Origin: Biomaibacter acetigenes
GTDB taxonomy: Bacteria > Bacillota > Thermosediminibacteria > Thermosediminibacterales > Tepidanaerobacteraceae
Reading direction: 5' to 3'
NCBI RefSeq assembly: GCF_003691585.1
Contig: NZ_CP033169.1
Span: 806,001 to 870,000, forward strand
Length of the DNA stretch: 64,000 nt
Below are positions 41,802-50,097 of the stretch, piece after piece. The position numbers were made by a program, and so were the translations under genes. The notes below the pieces were generated by a model. It saw nothing but the letters and a program-made list of their open reading frames with translations. It searched no databases and was not told the DNA's origin. The first letter of the stretch is position 1. Each line of letters opens with the position of its first letter.

Positions 41802-42601
41802 AAGATATGTATCCCACCGAGGCCATACTAACTGAAAACCTGACAAAAATATTCAATTCTCGCAACGGCAGCGTTACTGCCCTGGCGGATATAAACCTAT
41901 CCGTTAAAGATGGAGAATTTCTGTGCATTGTGGGACCCAGCGGTTGTGGGAAAACTACATTCCTAAGGATACTGGCGGGCCTTGAAAAACAGACTTCCGG
42001 CAGGGTTTACATGCGGTCCAAAAATCCCGAAAAGCCCCTCACATCCATGGTTTTTCAGGGGGATTCTGTATTTCCCTGGATGACCGTCACGGAAAACGTG
42101 GCTTACGGTCTCAGAATAAAAGGCGTGCCCGTTAAGGAACGAAGAGAAACAGCGGCCCGGTATCTGAAGATGATGGGGCTTTCCAAATTTGCCCATGCTT
42201 TTCCCTATCAGCTTTCGGGAGGCATGAAACAGAGGATAAATGTGGCCAGGGCTTTTGTGAGCGACCCCGAAATACTCCTCATGGATGAGCCCTTCGGGGC
42301 TCTGGATGAGCAAAACCGCTTGATACTGCAGCAGGAACTTTTAAAGATATGGGAAGGCAGCGGCAAAACTTCCCTTTTCATAACTCACAGCATAGACGAA
42401 GCCCTTATCCTGGGCGACCGGGTGATGGTAATGACGGCCCACCCAGGAAAAATAAAAGCCATAGTGGATGTGAATATTGAAAGGCCCCGGGATATTCTTT
42501 CATTGCGGTCATCACCTAGATTTGCGGCACTATACCGGGATATATGGCATCTTCTTCAGGAAGAGGTCATGAAGGCTAGCGCCCGAGAATTAGCGATATG
42601 A
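41780..42601 (+). CDS. ABC transporter ATP-binding protein (SsuB/TauB-like)
   Basis: 273 residues from GTG 41780. ATG 41807 is another possible start. Walker A GPSGCGKTT, Q-loop VFQGDSVFPWMTVTENV, signature LSGGMKQRINVARAF, Walker B ILLMDEPFGALDEQNR and the H-loop FITHSIDEA are all present. It is a typical importer ATPase for the binding protein and permease encoded upstream. The last 4 bases overlap an in-frame ATG for the ytaF gene, but a later start there is more likely. Confidence 0.93.
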   Translation: MEERKELKDMYPTEAILTENLTKIFNSRNGSVTALADINLSVKDGEFLCIVGPSGCGKTTFLRILAGLEKQTSGRVYMRSKNPEKPLTSMVFQGDSVFPWMTVTENVAYGLRIKGVPVKERRETAARYLKMMGLSKFAHAFPYQLSGGMKQRINVARAFVSDPEILLMDEPFGALDEQNRLILQQELLKIWEGSGKTSLFITHSIDEALILGDRVMVMTAHPGKIKAIVDVNIERPRDILSLRSSPRFAALYRDIWHLLQEEVMKASARELAI

Positions 42602-42633
42602 TGGATATAGAATTAACAAAAGGAGAGATGATT

Positions 42634-43272
42634 TTGGAGATATTATCCAACATAGTGCTCGCTATAGCCGTAAGTGTTGATGGTTTTTCCATAGGTATAA
42701 TCTATGGTATGAAAGGTATAAGGATACCCTGGTTTTCCCAGTTCATCATTGCTCTTGCCACATCGGTAGCCCTTTCAGTGGCCATGGTTTTCGGGAAAGC
42801 TATGGAAGCCTTCTTGAATCCCAGCGTTGCACGGTTTATAGGCGTTGCTATTTTGCTTGCCATCGGCATATGGTCCATGATGGAGGCGGTAAAAAGGAGC
42901 GGTTCATCCGGTCAAGACCGGATGAAGACCATTGCTGCTTTGAAAATCAAGCCTCTGGGACTGGTTGTTATGATCTTGAGAGAACCCGCCATAGCTGATA
43001 GAGACATATCCGGTGTGATAGACCCAAGAGAGGCATTTCTGCTGGGGACCGCTCTGGCCATGGATGCCTTTGGTGCCGGAATTGGAGCTGCCGCAGCAGG
43101 ATTTAATGTGGTACTCACAATTACTCTTGTAACAATAATGAGTGTCTTGTTTTTGTCTGCCGGGCTTTACACCGGAGCAAAGAGGATACCCGGTATGGAA
43201 AACGGTTGGGCAAAGTTTTTGCCAGGGGGGCTGCTTTTTGCCCTGGCGGTAACAAAAGCATTACACAGATAG
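42634..43272 (+). CDS. ytaF: YtaF-family sporulation membrane protein (MntP-like)
   Basis: 212 residues from TTG 42634, set by AAGGAG just upstream. The frame opens earlier at 42598. Six membrane segments are arranged as two repeats with the acidic motifs VSVDGFSIGIIYGMKGI and LAMDAFGAGIGAAAAG, as in MntP/YtaF proteins. YtaF is annotated in sporulation and may transport a metal ion. Asp residues in both repeats are kept. It is the last gene of the run, and a terminator follows at 43277. Confidence 0.88.
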   Translation: MEILSNIVLAIAVSVDGFSIGIIYGMKGIRIPWFSQFIIALATSVALSVAMVFGKAMEAFLNPSVARFIGVAILLAIGIWSMMEAVKRSGSSGQDRMKTIAALKIKPLGLVVMILREPAIADRDISGVIDPREAFLLGTALAMDAFGAGIGAAAAGFNVVLTITLVTIMSVLFLSAGLYTGAKRIPGMENGWAKFLPGGLLFALAVTKALHR

Positions 43273-43276
43273 TGGT

Positions 43277-43303
43277 AGTCGGATGAGAAATCCGACTTTT
43301 TTT
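43277..43303 (+). terminator. Rho-independent terminator after ytaF
   Basis: AGTCGGA (43277-43283) pairs with TCCGACT (43291-43297), followed by TTTTTT. Confidence 0.85.
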
Positions 43304-43361
43304 GATTTTAAAATTTGATATAATATATTGTGTCGACGATTAATGACATGGAGGTAGCAAC

Positions 43362-44642
43362 TTGCATTTGAAAAGTTATTATAGGGATATACTCATTACA
43401 GCAGGCCTTACCTCCTTGATTGGAGAAGTGTATTTTTATCCCTTCGGCACGGAATTCCGCTTTACTGCCGGAGTTATTGCCATCTCATTTTTGATGCTCT
43501 ATTTTTCACATATTCCCGAGCTTATGTTAATACCCATTTCTGGGGTAGCCGTATCTGCCTTTAGGATTTTTTTAAGTATTGTTGTACGCCATACGTCATT
43601 TGTTACGGCTTTGAATTTACATTATCCCGCTTTCTTTTTCTACCTGGCCTACGCCGTGTTTCTTAAGACGGGTAAAATAAAAAACCTATTGAATGCTCCG
43701 GTCAATTTCATTTCAGTAATGGCTCTGGCTGATGTGGGAGCCAACTTTGTAGAGCTCTTCATAAGGCATGAGATGAGCCTTGATTATTTTCAGGATATAT
43801 TTACAATGGTCATTGGGGTGGGCTTGCTCAGGAGCATCATCACCTTTAGCCTGTACTGGCTAATTGAGCGGTACAGACTTTTGATAGTTAAAGAAGAACA
43901 TCAAAAAAGATATGCTGAACTTCTCCAGCTTGTGGCGGAATTGAAGGCAGAACTATTTTACATCAAAAAATCTACCTGGGACCTGGAAGACGCCATGAAA
44001 GAAGGATATGAAATTTACCGTATTTTGAGCACCGGCAGCGAAAGCCGGAATTCGGAGAAAATAGGCAAAAGGGCGTTAAATCTTGCCAAAGATATTCATG
44101 AGATAAAAAAAGATTACCTGAGGATTATTTCGGGGTTGGGGGAGCTTTTGCCCGAGGAGAATCTGGAAGGCATGAGGCTTTCTGCCATTATCTCCATCAT
44201 TAAAGCCAATACCGAGCGCTTATTGAAAATGTCGGGCAAAAATGTTAGAATCCATGTATTTATTGAAAGCGATCCGGTAGTCAAAAAGTATTTTTCTATA
44301 TTTTCCATAATAAATAATCTTGTATCAAATGCTCTTGATGCTATTGAAAACAAAAATGGCTTTATACAGATAAAAACATGTATTGACAGCGACTGGGTAC
44401 AAATCACCGTTGAGGACAATGGCAAGGGCATAAATCCCAAAGACCTGCCATATATTTTTGAACCGGGATTTTCCACGAAATTTTATGAAGATGGCTCCAT
44501 TTCCACGGGGTTGGGCCTCACTCATGTAAAAAACCTGGTGGAAGATGCAGGGGGAAAAATATCGGTGGACTCCATCGAAGGAAAGGGTACCATATTTAAA
44601 GTCATGCTGCCGGCAACCGTAGTTTTTGACATAGGAGGTTAG
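43362..44642 (+). CDS. GlnK-like sensor histidine kinase
   Basis: 426 residues from TTG 43362 behind GGAGG. The N-terminal 180 residues hold about five membrane helices with short loops, so an intramembrane or small-ligand sensor is likely. A coiled coil follows. The phosphorylated His is probably His246 in DIHEIKKDYLRIISGL, the H-box form of the GlnK (YcbA) group. The ATPase domain has INNLVSNALDAIENK (N-box), VEDNGKGI, and STGLGLTHVKNLVEDAGG. The partner regulator, encoded 8 bases downstream, is of the GlnL/YcbB type. In B. subtilis this pair responds to glutamine. Confidence 0.85.
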   Translation: MHLKSYYRDILITAGLTSLIGEVYFYPFGTEFRFTAGVIAISFLMLYFSHIPELMLIPISGVAVSAFRIFLSIVVRHTSFVTALNLHYPAFFFYLAYAVFLKTGKIKNLLNAPVNFISVMALADVGANFVELFIRHEMSLDYFQDIFTMVIGVGLLRSIITFSLYWLIERYRLLIVKEEHQKRYAELLQLVAELKAELFYIKKSTWDLEDAMKEGYEIYRILSTGSESRNSEKIGKRALNLAKDIHEIKKDYLRIISGLGELLPEENLEGMRLSAIISIIKANTERLLKMSGKNVRIHVFIESDPVVKKYFSIFSIINNLVSNALDAIENKNGFIQIKTCIDSDWVQITVEDNGKGINPKDLPYIFEPGFSTKFYEDGSISTGLGLTHVKNLVEDAGGKISVDSIEGKGTIFKVMLPATVVFDIGG

Positions 44643-44650
44643 AATACTGC

Positions 44651-45532
44651 ATGTCTTTTAGACTGGTGATAGTTGATGATGACAGGGCTGTCAGGCGTAT
44701 TCTTTCGGGGATTATAGAAAATAATGGGCTTGGAGAAGTGGTGGGAGAAGCGGAAGATGGGGAGGAAGCTGAGAAAAAAATAATTTCATTAAAACCCGAC
44801 ATTGTTCTCATGGACCTTCTTCTTCCCGGTAAAGATGGCATAGAGGTTATCCGCACTCTTCGGCAAAGGCAGGCAAAAATCCACTTTATAATGATTTCGC
44901 AGGTGGAAAACCAGGAAATGATTTCCCGTGCATACAAAAATGGTATAGAATTTTTTATTCACAAACCTATCAATGCCATAGAAACCGTGAATGTTATCTC
45001 GAAGGTAGAGGAAATAATCAATCTCAGGGCTACCTTTGATATGATCAAAACTACGGTAATCAACATGTCTGGTGAGGACAGACCAGAAAAACAGGCGTAC
45101 AAAGGCATGTCCAAAATCAGCTATTTTCTGGCCGATATGGGCATACTGGGTGAAGCGGGAAGTGAAGATATTAGGGTCATTATTGAAAATTACGATAAAG
45201 TCAGGCAAAAAATGAACAACCTGCAGGATGTTTACCAGTTCTTAAAAGAATACTATGAGAACGAAGATAAAAGGAAGTCTACCGACATTAAAGCCATAGA
45301 GATGAGGATACGGAGGGCTATAGGCAAAGCCCTGCGGAATGTGGCTTCCCTGGGTATCGAAGATTATGACAATGACCAGTTTTTAAGGTTTTCGACTACC
45401 CTTTTTGAGTTCTCCGAGGTAAAAAAAGAAATGGATTTTTTAAGAGGCAAGGTTGCCTCGGGAGGAAAAATTAATATAAAGAAATTTTTAGAAGGCAGCG
45501 CCCTTTTATGTGAAATGAACAGCGGCAGATAG
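44651..45532 (+). CDS. GlnL/YcbB-type response regulator
   Basis: 293 residues. The receiver domain has VIVDDDRAVRRIL, the phosphorylated Asp55 in IVLMDLLLPGKDGIEV, and Lys in FIHKPINAIE. The C-terminal half (KISYFLADMGILGEAGSEDIRVIIENYDKVRQ) fits the YcbB DNA-binding domain. A glutamine- or glutamate-related sensing role is inferred from the family. Target genes are not known, but the TAXI-TRAP operon on the other strand ends immediately after it. AGGAGG precedes ATG 44651. Confidence 0.85.
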   Translation: MSFRLVIVDDDRAVRRILSGIIENNGLGEVVGEAEDGEEAEKKIISLKPDIVLMDLLLPGKDGIEVIRTLRQRQAKIHFIMISQVENQEMISRAYKNGIEFFIHKPINAIETVNVISKVEEIINLRATFDMIKTTVINMSGEDRPEKQAYKGMSKISYFLADMGILGEAGSEDIRVIIENYDKVRQKMNNLQDVYQFLKEYYENEDKRKSTDIKAIEMRIRRAIGKALRNVASLGIEDYDNDQFLRFSTTLFEFSEVKKEMDFLRGKVASGGKINIKKFLEGSALLCEMNSGR

Positions 45533-45560
45533 TGGATGGTCCACTACCTGCCGCTTTAAT
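45521..45560. terminator. Hairpin between convergent operons (possible bidirectional terminator)
   Basis: AGCGGCAG (45521-45528) pairs with CTGCCGCT (45548-45555), with an inner GTGGA/TCCAC stem. Only short T-runs follow, so efficiency is uncertain. Confidence 0.6.
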
Positions 45561-45580
45561 CAAATGCAAGAAAGTGGGAG

Positions 45581-47539
45581 CTATTTAGTTTTATTAACGG
45601 CGGGCTTTAAAGCTTTAACTTTTGATAATTTTTGCCTCTGGATTAAAAATCCTACAACCAGCAGCACCGCACCGATAAGGTCCGTCTTTATGCCGGGCGT
45701 TACCAGCAGTATACCGCCGATAAAAAATATAACCCGCTCTATCCATGATTCATCTGTAATCAGGAATCCAGCCACTGCCGAGCCAACGCCAATAATACCT
45801 ATGACCGAAGTGATGGCGATCTCGACTATATCCAGCGCATGGACATTTATGAGCAGCAACGCAGGATTGTATACGAAAATATATGGCACAAGAAAGGCTG
45901 CCACGGCCAGCTTGGAAGCATTGATTCCCGTCCTGAGAGGGTTTGCCTTGGCAATACCCGCTCCAGCAAAAGCCGCCAGAGCTACCGGAGGCGTCACATC
46001 GGCGATGATGCCGAAATAAAAGGCGAACATATGGGCCGCCAGCACCGGAACTTTCATCATCAAGAGGGCAGGGGCTGCTATGGTGGAGGTGATAACATAG
46101 TTAGCCGTAGTTGGCACGCCCATCCCCAGGATGAGGGATGTAATCATGGTGAAAAATAGAGTCAGGAATAGGTTTCCATTTGCCATGCTCACCAGAGTGC
46201 TTCCCATTTTGAGTCCCAGACCGGTCTGGGTCACAACACCTATTATGATGCCCGCACAGGCGGTGGCCGCTATAACTCCCAATGCACCCCTTGCTCCCTG
46301 CTCAAGACCCTTCACTATATCTGTAAAACTTATTCTTGTGTTTTTTCTGAGCATGGAGCAGCCGATGGAAAGAACTATGGCATAAAGGGCTGCTTTCATG
46401 GGGGTATATCCGGTGACCAGCAGATACACTATGGCTATCAGAGGTATAAAAAGGTGACCCCTTTCCATAAGGATTTTCTTTATTTTTGGCAGTTCTTCCC
46501 GATTTAAGCCCCGAAGCCCCAGCCGCTTGGCTTCCAGATGCACTCCTGTCCAGACTCCGAAATAGTATAGAAGGGCTGGAATAACAGCTGCGCCTATGAT
46601 TCTGACATAGGGTATCTGGGTAAATTCAGCCATCAGGAATGCTGCTGCACCCATGATAGGCGGCATAAGCTGCCCACCGGTGGAAGCGGTGGCTTCCACG
46701 GCTCCTGCAAATTCGGGTTTATATCCAAGGCTTTTCATCATGGGAATGGTGAAACTGCCGGTTCCCACAACATTGGCGACGGAACTTCCGGAAACGGTGC
46801 CCATAAGGCCGCTGGAAAGCACTGCCACCTTGGCGGGGCCGCCGGAAGCCCAGCCTGCCACAGCATTGGCCAGGTCAATGAAGAACTGCCCCATACCTGT
46901 TTTTTCAAGATATGCTCCAAAAAGTATAAAGAGAAATATAAATGTTGAGGATACACCTATGGGTATTCCAAAAATACCCTCTGTGGTATAAAACAGATGC
47001 TGCACAAGGCTGGAAAGATCAACTCCCCTGTGGGCGAGCTGTCCCGGGATATAGGGTCCGAGCAGTGCATAAACCAGGAACAGGCAGGCGATGGTTACCA
47101 TAGGCCAGCCCACGACGCGCCTGGCAGCTTCCAGCACCAGCAACACCGCAATCAATCCTATAATATAATCCACTGTATTAACCGTGCCGGCCCTCAAGAC
47201 CAGCTGTTTATAAAACACCACTATATACAGGGGAGCCGCTGCACCCATAATAGCAAATATCACATCCACAGGGTGGATTTTATCCCTCGACCAGCTGGAC
47301 CTTGCCGGGTACAGAAGAAAAATCAAACTTAAACCGAAGGCAATGTGTATGGAACGCTGAATCATGGCGTCCAGCACTCCAAAAGCCGCAGTATAAAGCT
47401 GAAACAGGGAAAAGGTAATGGCAATGGCTGCGACTATCCTGGCGGAAAATCCTGTCAGCCTGCGGTAATCGGATTCCTTGTCAAATTTTCTGAGAATCTC
47501 TTCATTTTCAGCCACGGCTTTCTGATAATTTTCGGCCAT
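45581..47539 (-). CDS. TRAP transporter fused 4TM/12TM permease (TAXI type)
   Basis: 652 residues with about 16 or more hydrophobic segments. The small DctQ-like part and the large DctM-like part are fused, as in TAXI-associated TRAP permeases. Signatures include TTEGIFGIPIGVSSTFIFLFILFG, LMGTVSGSSVANVVGTGSFTIPMMKSLGY, STGGQLMPPIMGAAAFLMAEF, and MGVPTTANYVI. These proteins import organic acids or amino acids such as glutamate with sodium. The gene overlaps the DUF1850 gene upstream by 32 bases and follows a TAXI binding protein, forming a complete system. Confidence 0.95.
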   Translation of the reverse strand: MAENYQKAVAENEEILRKFDKESDYRRLTGFSARIVAAIAITFSLFQLYTAAFGVLDAMIQRSIHIAFGLSLIFLLYPARSSWSRDKIHPVDVIFAIMGAAAPLYIVVFYKQLVLRAGTVNTVDYIIGLIAVLLVLEAARRVVGWPMVTIACLFLVYALLGPYIPGQLAHRGVDLSSLVQHLFYTTEGIFGIPIGVSSTFIFLFILFGAYLEKTGMGQFFIDLANAVAGWASGGPAKVAVLSSGLMGTVSGSSVANVVGTGSFTIPMMKSLGYKPEFAGAVEATASTGGQLMPPIMGAAAFLMAEFTQIPYVRIIGAAVIPALLYYFGVWTGVHLEAKRLGLRGLNREELPKIKKILMERGHLFIPLIAIVYLLVTGYTPMKAALYAIVLSIGCSMLRKNTRISFTDIVKGLEQGARGALGVIAATACAGIIIGVVTQTGLGLKMGSTLVSMANGNLFLTLFFTMITSLILGMGVPTTANYVITSTIAAPALLMMKVPVLAAHMFAFYFGIIADVTPPVALAAFAGAGIAKANPLRTGINASKLAVAAFLVPYIFVYNPALLLINVHALDIVEIAITSVIGIIGVGSAVAGFLITDESWIERVIFFIGGILLVTPGIKTDLIGAVLLVVGFLIQRQKLSKVKALKPAVNKTK

Positions 47540-48041
47540 CTTTCTGCTCCTTTCTCCATAGATTTTTTATTGACCATCTATCGGTAGCGCTTATAATCAT
47601 CAGATCTTCGGGTTTTACAAAGACGGTAAGAGGATAAACTTTGCCGCCGATATTTATCTCATGTTTAGGGATTGGTGAAACCCTTATGGGTATTGAATCA
47701 AAATCCCTGGTAAACTTAAGGTCAAACTCACCCTCATCATTGCTAAATTTGCTGTTCACTTCATTAAAAGGAAGACCCACACCGAGAGAATAGTATTTGG
47801 TTTCCCTCAACGTCAATTTATTATTGTCTTCAATATAAAAAATCTCATATACCGGTGTTTTTTGTACCGAGTGAATAAAACTCAACACAAATTTTCTTTC
47901 CGGAACCGGTATTACCTTCTGCGTGTTTTGCTCCACATCCCTGATCACCAGGGCTTTTTCTCTGACAACACGGTAGCTGGAAAAAAATAATCCCAGCAGC
48001 ATTATAAAGACCAGTATGAATATTTCAATTTTCGGTTTCAT
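47508..48041 (-). CDS. DUF1850 protein of the TRAP operon
   Basis: 177 residues from the ATG whose first base is 48041. The frame opens earlier, but the hairpin at 48048-48074 lies before this ATG. One N-terminal membrane segment (IEIFILVFIMLLGLFFSSYRVV) is followed by an extracellular domain with FVLSFIHSVQKTPVYEIFYI and GLPFNEVNSKF, the DUF1850 pattern. DUF1850 genes commonly lie between TAXI binding-protein and fused permease genes, as here. Its role in transport is unknown. No good ribosome binding site is seen. Confidence 0.85.
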   Translation of the reverse strand: MKPKIEIFILVFIMLLGLFFSSYRVVREKALVIRDVEQNTQKVIPVPERKFVLSFIHSVQKTPVYEIFYIEDNNKLTLRETKYYSLGVGLPFNEVNSKFSNDEGEFDLKFTRDFDSIPIRVSPIPKHEINIGGKVYPLTVFVKPEDLMIISATDRWSIKNLWRKEQKDGRKLSESRG

Positions 48042-48047
48042 AAAATC

Positions 48048-48074
48048 TGAGCATTGGATTAACTCCAATGCTCA
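48048..48074 (-). promoter_or_regulatory. Intercistronic hairpin after the TAXI binding-protein gene
   Basis: TGAGCATTGGA (48048-48058) and TCCAATGCTCA (48064-48074) form a perfect 11-bp stem with a 5-base loop, directly between the binding-protein stop and the DUF1850 start. It has no long T-run on the transcript side. Confidence 0.75.
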
Positions 48075-48095
48075 GCAACCCCCTTCAGGTTGTGA

Positions 48096-49070
48096 TTATT
48101 TCTTTTCCTTGAAGTATTTTTCCGCTCCCGGATGAAGCGTTATTGACATACCCTGCTGGCCGTTCTCGGGCTTAATCATTTTGCCCGCGGCATGAGCGGC
48201 TGCTATTCTATCAAGGTGCTCATACATTGTCTTTACAAGGTTGTATGCGGTGTCTTCATCCATCTTTGAGCTTACTGCCAGCATAGACATAACTGACACG
48301 GCCTTCACGTCATCTGTCTGACCGTTGTAAGTGTTGGCAGGTATAACGGTCTTTGTGTAGAAAGGATACTGTTTTATAATTTTATCGGCTAGTGTGTCAT
48401 CGACAGGGATGAGTTTTATTTTATGCTGGGCTGAGATGTCCTGCACGGCTGCGGTGGGGAATCCTGCCGTCAGGAAAGCGGCGTCGATGTTGCCGTCTTT
48501 TAAGTTATTGGCAGCTTCAGAGAAGGAAAGATACTGAACATTGATATCGTTATAAGTTATACCGGCGGCTGCCAGTATCTGGCGAGCATTGGCTTCAGTC
48601 CCGCTTCCTGCAGCGCCCACGGCCACTTTTTTACCCTTTAGGTCTTCCACAGTATTAATACCTTTGCTTTCCAGTGCAACGATTTGAATTGTTTCGGGAT
48701 ATAGAGTAGCAAGACCCCGTATGTCTTCATATTTTTTTTCTTTAAACATTTCGGTGCCGTTAGCGGCATAATAAGCTATATCGTTCTGTACAAAGATGAC
48801 ATCCACCTTGCCATCCTTTAAAAGGTTGATGTTGGCCACAGATGCACCCGTGCTCTGAGCGGTGGCATTGGCTCCCTTAATATTGCTGTTCCAGATTTCT
48901 GCCAGAGCTGCTCCCAAAGGATAATAGGTTCCGGCTGTTCCGCCTGTGGCGATATTGATGAATTTCTGCCCTCCGGAACTCTGGGCTCCGCTGTTGCTGC
49001 TGCCGCAACCGGTAACTAAAACTGCCAGTAACATGACGGCAAGAAAGAGAGCTGTTAACTTTTTACCCAT
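48096..49070 (-). CDS. TAXI-family TRAP solute-binding protein
   Basis: 324 residues from ATG 49070, behind GAGGAGG. The longer frame to 49088 begins within that site. A lipoprotein signal with lipobox VTGC near residue 21 is followed by FINIATGGTAGTYYPLGAALAEIWN, the TAXI signature. VDVIFVQNDIAYYAANGTEMF and ALESKGINTVEDLKGKKVAVGAAGSGTEANARQIL also fit the family. It binds the substrate, probably an amino acid or carboxylic acid, for the fused permease encoded downstream. Confidence 0.94.
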   Translation of the reverse strand: MGKKLTALFLAVMLLAVLVTGCGSSNSGAQSSGGQKFINIATGGTAGTYYPLGAALAEIWNSNIKGANATAQSTGASVANINLLKDGKVDVIFVQNDIAYYAANGTEMFKEKKYEDIRGLATLYPETIQIVALESKGINTVEDLKGKKVAVGAAGSGTEANARQILAAAGITYNDINVQYLSFSEAANNLKDGNIDAAFLTAGFPTAAVQDISAQHKIKLIPVDDTLADKIIKQYPFYTKTVIPANTYNGQTDDVKAVSVMSMLAVSSKMDEDTAYNLVKTMYEHLDRIAAAHAAGKMIKPENGQQGMSITLHPGAEKYFKEKK

Positions 49071-49227
49071 TACTTTCTTCCTCCTCATAAAATATAAATT
49101 TGTATGAAATTATTTTATTATGCGAGTAACTGAATTCCACAAATAACTACTGAATACAACAGTAAAAAAAACCATGTATACAGTATAATTATTCAAATAA
49201 ATATCAAAAAATATTAAAAAACTACCT

Positions 49228-49257
49228 GTGACAGAATGGATAGTTTTACGATATAAT
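49228..49257 (+). promoter_or_regulatory. Promoter before lemA
   Basis: GTGACA (49228-49233), 18 bases, TATAAT (49252-49257), about 50 bases before the lemA start. Confidence 0.6.
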
Positions 49258-49310
49258 TAATAAAGGGTCTTTCCCCGTAAATTATATAAATAATGTAGGA
49301 GGGGTCTTCA

Positions 49311-49898
49311 TTGAAAAATGGAATTCTTACGGCTGTTATTGCCATAGTGGTGATACTGGCCGTGGTTGCTTTGTTTATCTTCGGCAGTTACAATGGGCTT
49401 GTGAGCTCTGAAGAAAATGTCAACAGCAAATGGAGCCAAATCGACAACCAGCTTCAGAGGAGGGCTGATCTTATCCCCAATCTGGTGAACACCGTAAAGG
49501 GTTATGCTGCTCATGAGCAGACAATATTCACCGAGGTGACCAGAGCTCGGGAGAAATTGATAGGGGCGGGGAGTGTGGAAGAAAAAGCCCGGGCTGATGC
49601 AGAGCTAAGTGGAGCACTTTCAAGACTTCTTGCAATAGCTGAGAATTATCCCAACCTCAAAGCCGATGCCAATTTCCGGCAGCTGGCCGATGAACTGGCT
49701 GGCACCGAAAATCGTATAGCAGTGGCAAGGATGGATTATAACAATGCGGTCCAGGCTTACAACAGCAAGATAAGGAGGTTTCCTACGGTTATCATAGCCG
49801 GTATGTTCGGATTTGAGAAAAAGGACTACTTCAAGGCAGAAGAAGGCGCAAGAGAGGTGCCTAAAGTAGACTTCGGCAGCCAGAACAGTGGTAATTAG
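49311..49898 (+). CDS. lemA: LemA family protein
   Basis: 195 residues from TTG 49311 behind AGGAGGGG. An N-terminal membrane anchor (LTAVIAIVVILAVVALFIFG) is followed by YNGLVSSEENVNSKWSQIDNQLQRRADLIPNLVNTVKGYAAHE, the family hallmark, and long helices. LemA proteins are exported helical proteins of uncertain role, often encoded with TPM-domain proteins as here (50098-51003). The start codon has no signal-peptidase motif and the protein probably stays anchored. Confidence 0.93.
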   Translation: MKNGILTAVIAIVVILAVVALFIFGSYNGLVSSEENVNSKWSQIDNQLQRRADLIPNLVNTVKGYAAHEQTIFTEVTRAREKLIGAGSVEEKARADAELSGALSRLLAIAENYPNLKADANFRQLADELAGTENRIAVARMDYNNAVQAYNSKIRRFPTVIIAGMFGFEKKDYFKAEEGAREVPKVDFGSQNSGN

Positions 49899-49920
49899 AC
49901 GGGTAAAACAGGTGATATAA

Positions 49921-50043
49921 TGGATACAAATTTACCACGGAGGAAAATATTTCGACTTAAAGGATCATGATTATTCACAGGCAGGGTATTATTTTGTGAC
50001 GATATGTGTAAAGGATAAGCAGAATATTTTATGTAATATTGTA
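49921..50043 (+). pseudogene. Remnant of a REP-associated tyrosine transposase (RAYT) gene
   Basis: From ATG 49921 the DNA encodes MDTNLPRRKIFRLKG. After a one-base frame change near 49965 it reads KDHDYSQAGYYFVTICVKDK and QNILCNIVGD. R-K-x-x-RL-x-x-YDYSQPGYYFVTIC is the standard N-terminus of Y1-type REP-associated transposases. Only about 40 codons remain, and the frame is then cut by a hairpin. It is a dead fragment between lemA and the TPM gene. Confidence 0.8.
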
Positions 50044-50044
50044 G

Positions 50045-50066
50045 GGGACGCCGCCCATGGCGTCCC
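50045..50066. repeat. REP-type hairpin at the end of the RAYT remnant
   Basis: GGGACGCC (50045-50052) pairs with GGCGTCCC (50059-50066), with a GCCCAT loop. GTAGGGGACG at its start is the form commonly seen with RAYT genes. Confidence 0.65.
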
Positions 50067-50097
50067 GTTAAAAAATTATTCGAAAGGAGGACAAAAG

